From: UBA6522 sp965205045
Lineage (GTDB): Bacteria; Pseudomonadota; Gammaproteobacteria; Steroidobacterales; Rariloculaceae
Length of the DNA: 64,000 bases
NCBI GenBank assembly: GCA_965205045.1
Contig: OZ242031.1
Coordinates: 186,001-250,000, forward strand
Reading direction: 5' to 3'
Below, in pieces: positions 62,774-64,000 of the stretch (positions within the stretch are counted from its first letter, which is position 1; every line of letters begins with the position of its first letter). The notes beneath the pieces were generated by a model that searched no databases, was not told the DNA's origin, and worked only from the letters and a program-made list of their open reading frames with translations. The translations under genes and the position numbers were made by a program.

Positions 62774-64000
62774 ATGAGCAGGAATCCAGGTAGCCCGCCG
62801 ATAGCCAGCACTGTGCTCGCCGGCGTCGGCGCGCTGGCGATTTCATTGCTGTTCGTGCCTCTCGTTGCCTCGGCGGATACTTACCGCCTTCCCTTGCTGC
62901 CGTCCGCATCCGATGCGCCGCGCGAAGGGATGGTCCGCATCGTCAATCACTCCGGGGAATCCGGCCGGGTGGCGGTCACGGCCATTGACGATTCGGGGCT
63001 CGCCTTCGGGCCGGTCACGCTCGAGCTGGACGCCGGGGAGACCATTCAGTTCAGTTCCACGGACCTGGAGCGGGGCAACGGGGCGCTGGGGATGGCCGCG
63101 GGCATCGGCGGCGGCCAGGGCGACTGGCGGCTGGTGCTGGACACGCCGCTGGACATCGAGCCGCTGGCCTACGCGCGCACGGCGGCCGGCTTCGTGGACA
63201 GCCTTCACGACGCGGCGCCGCGCCGGTCGTTCTACCACCGGGTCACGCTGCTGGCGCCCGGCGACGGCCTGCCGGACGGCAGCGCGCTGCGGCTGATCAA
63301 TTCCACCGATGCCGAGGCGGAAATCGCCGTCTTCGGCGTCGACGATGCCAACTCGCTGGCGCCGGGGCAGGTCTCGATGGTGCTCGCGGCCGGGGCGGCG
63401 CGGACGGTCACGGCCCGGGCGCTGGAGAACGGCACGGCGGGGCTCACGGGAAGGCTCGGCGATGGCGACGGCGACTGGCAGTTGCTGATCTTCACCGACG
63501 CGGCGGTCGAAGCGATGACGGTGCTGGACGCGGCCTCGGGCCCGCTCGCCAACCTCTCCGCGGCCCGTGCGGAGGAAGAGTCCGTGCTCCTGTTCCTGCC
63601 TGCCGGGGAGGCGATGCACGAGGGCCGGCTGCGCATCACCAACCGTTCGGAGGCGGGCACGGTTCGGATATACGCGGTCGACGATGCCGGGCAAGCGTTC
63701 GGCCCGGTCTCCCTGCGCATGGCCGCAAACCGCACCGTCACGCTCAGTTCCGGCGACCTGGAAAACGGCAACGCGGCGAAGCGGCTGCCGACCGGTCTGG
63801 GCAGCGGCGAGGGCGATTGGAGGCTGGTCCTGGCGAGCGAGCTGAACCTGGACGTGTTCGCCTATGCCCGCTCGCCTGACGGGCTGGTCAGCATCGCCCA
63901 CAACGTGGCCGCGGAGGGGCGCCGGCGCCATCACGTGCCGTTCTTCGATCCCGCCGGAGAGACCGGGCAGCCGGGCCGGTTGCGGTTGGTCAATCCGACC
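62774..64000 (+). CDS. large secreted protein, paralog of the metzincin N terminus (partial)
   Basis: Starts at ATG 62774 and runs off the window after 409 codons. Signal peptide (VLAGVGALAISLLFVPLVAS). Then come modules matching the 31188-34796 product one by one (YRLPLLPSASDAPREGMVRI, then ATGs of GPVTLELDAG, GGGQGDWRLVLDTPL, RRSFYHRVTLLAP), with three complete and the fourth begun. Whether it ends in the same metzincin domain cannot be seen. Confidence 0.85.
   Translation, partial: MSRNPGSPPIASTVLAGVGALAISLLFVPLVASADTYRLPLLPSASDAPREGMVRIVNHSGESGRVAVTAIDDSGLAFGPVTLELDAGETIQFSSTDLERGNGALGMAAGIGGGQGDWRLVLDTPLDIEPLAYARTAAGFVDSLHDAAPRRSFYHRVTLLAPGDGLPDGSALRLINSTDAEAEIAVFGVDDANSLAPGQVSMVLAAGAARTVTARALENGTAGLTGRLGDGDGDWQLLIFTDAAVEAMTVLDAASGPLANLSAARAEEESVLLFLPAGEAMHEGRLRITNRSEAGTVRIYAVDDAGQAFGPVSLRMAANRTVTLSSGDLENGNAAKRLPTGLGSGEGDWRLVLASELNLDVFAYARSPDGLVSIAHNVAAEGRRRHHVPFFDPAGETGQPGRLRLVNPT

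Noticed and set aside
1..64000. tRNA, rRNA, riboswitches and replication origins
   Set aside because: None recognised on reading; no cloverleaf with conserved TTCGA-type loop, no rRNA signatures and no DnaA-box cluster found. A covariance-model scan could still reveal small RNAs.

Overview
The window is very GC-rich, densely coded DNA from a gammaproteobacterium. The evidence is the block lptD-surA-pdxA-rsmA-apaH at 9.3-15.8 kb, the pair lgt-thyA at 16.9-18.6 kb, and an LptD that keeps the four-cysteine pattern. I cannot name the genus. The many secreted repeat proteins, toxin-antitoxin remnants, Sel1 and Rpn proteins would suit a host-associated or symbiotic lifestyle, but that is inference.

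Layout. (1) 0-6.5 kb: a leftward envelope cluster (TPR metallopeptidase, caspase-like protein lacking a nucleophile Cys, vWA membrane protein) divergent from a secreted DUF4159 protein. (2) 6.6-23.7 kb: mostly housekeeping genes, namely an EF-hand protein, an MFS transporter, MurU without its usual partner AmgK, the LPS-assembly/SurA/PdxA/RsmA/ApaH operon, Lgt, ThyA, a thioredoxin-fold DUF255 protein and L-serine dehydratase. Three of these enzymes (MurU, PdxA, SdaA) carry in-frame repetitive insertions. The thyA locus looks like a xenologous replacement, with an IS3-type scar and the 3' end of the old thyA still present. (3) 23.7-41 kb: an accessory mosaic containing one intact trimeric-autotransporter-like adhesin (37.6-40.2 kb), at least four broken relatives sharing leader and terminator sequences, duplicated DUF1640-like coiled-coil genes, an AAA-ATPase/PD-(D/E)XK protein, a zeta-like pair, an Xre-RES toxin-antitoxin pair, a broken DUF433/DUF5615 pair, a Sel1-repeat protein and a large secreted metzincin. 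(4) 41-44.5 kb: two tandem Rpn/YhgA-type nuclease genes, a beta-barrel remnant, and a 76-codon ORF with a 17-G tract resembling a peptide precursor. (5) 44.7-57 kb: a 2.8-thousand-residue autotransporter and a divergent two-gene exoprotein operon. Each transcription start abuts a short tandem repeat ((CGGCT)12 and (AGCGCCG)18) lying directly after a perfect TATAAT box, and the two proteins share an unusual extended signal region. (6) 57.2-60 kb: small membrane-anchored coiled-coil proteins built from 33-bp repeats, in inverted copies. (7) 60-64 kb: a Spondin_N-type protein and the start of a second large secreted protein, which share an unnamed ~115-residue module with the metzincin.

The unifying theme is variation by DNA repeats. 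Homopolymer, penta- and heptanucleotide tracts lie at the 5' ends or inside surface or peptide genes; 20-, 21- and 33-bp repeats lie inside coiled-coil and adhesin genes; and duplicated cassettes offer substrates for recombination. The most promising undescribed system is the divergent pair of repeat-controlled exoprotein genes at 44.7-57.0 kb with its neighbouring poly-G small ORF.

All calls come from reading the sequence. No database search was run, so family names rest on visible motifs and remembered family features.
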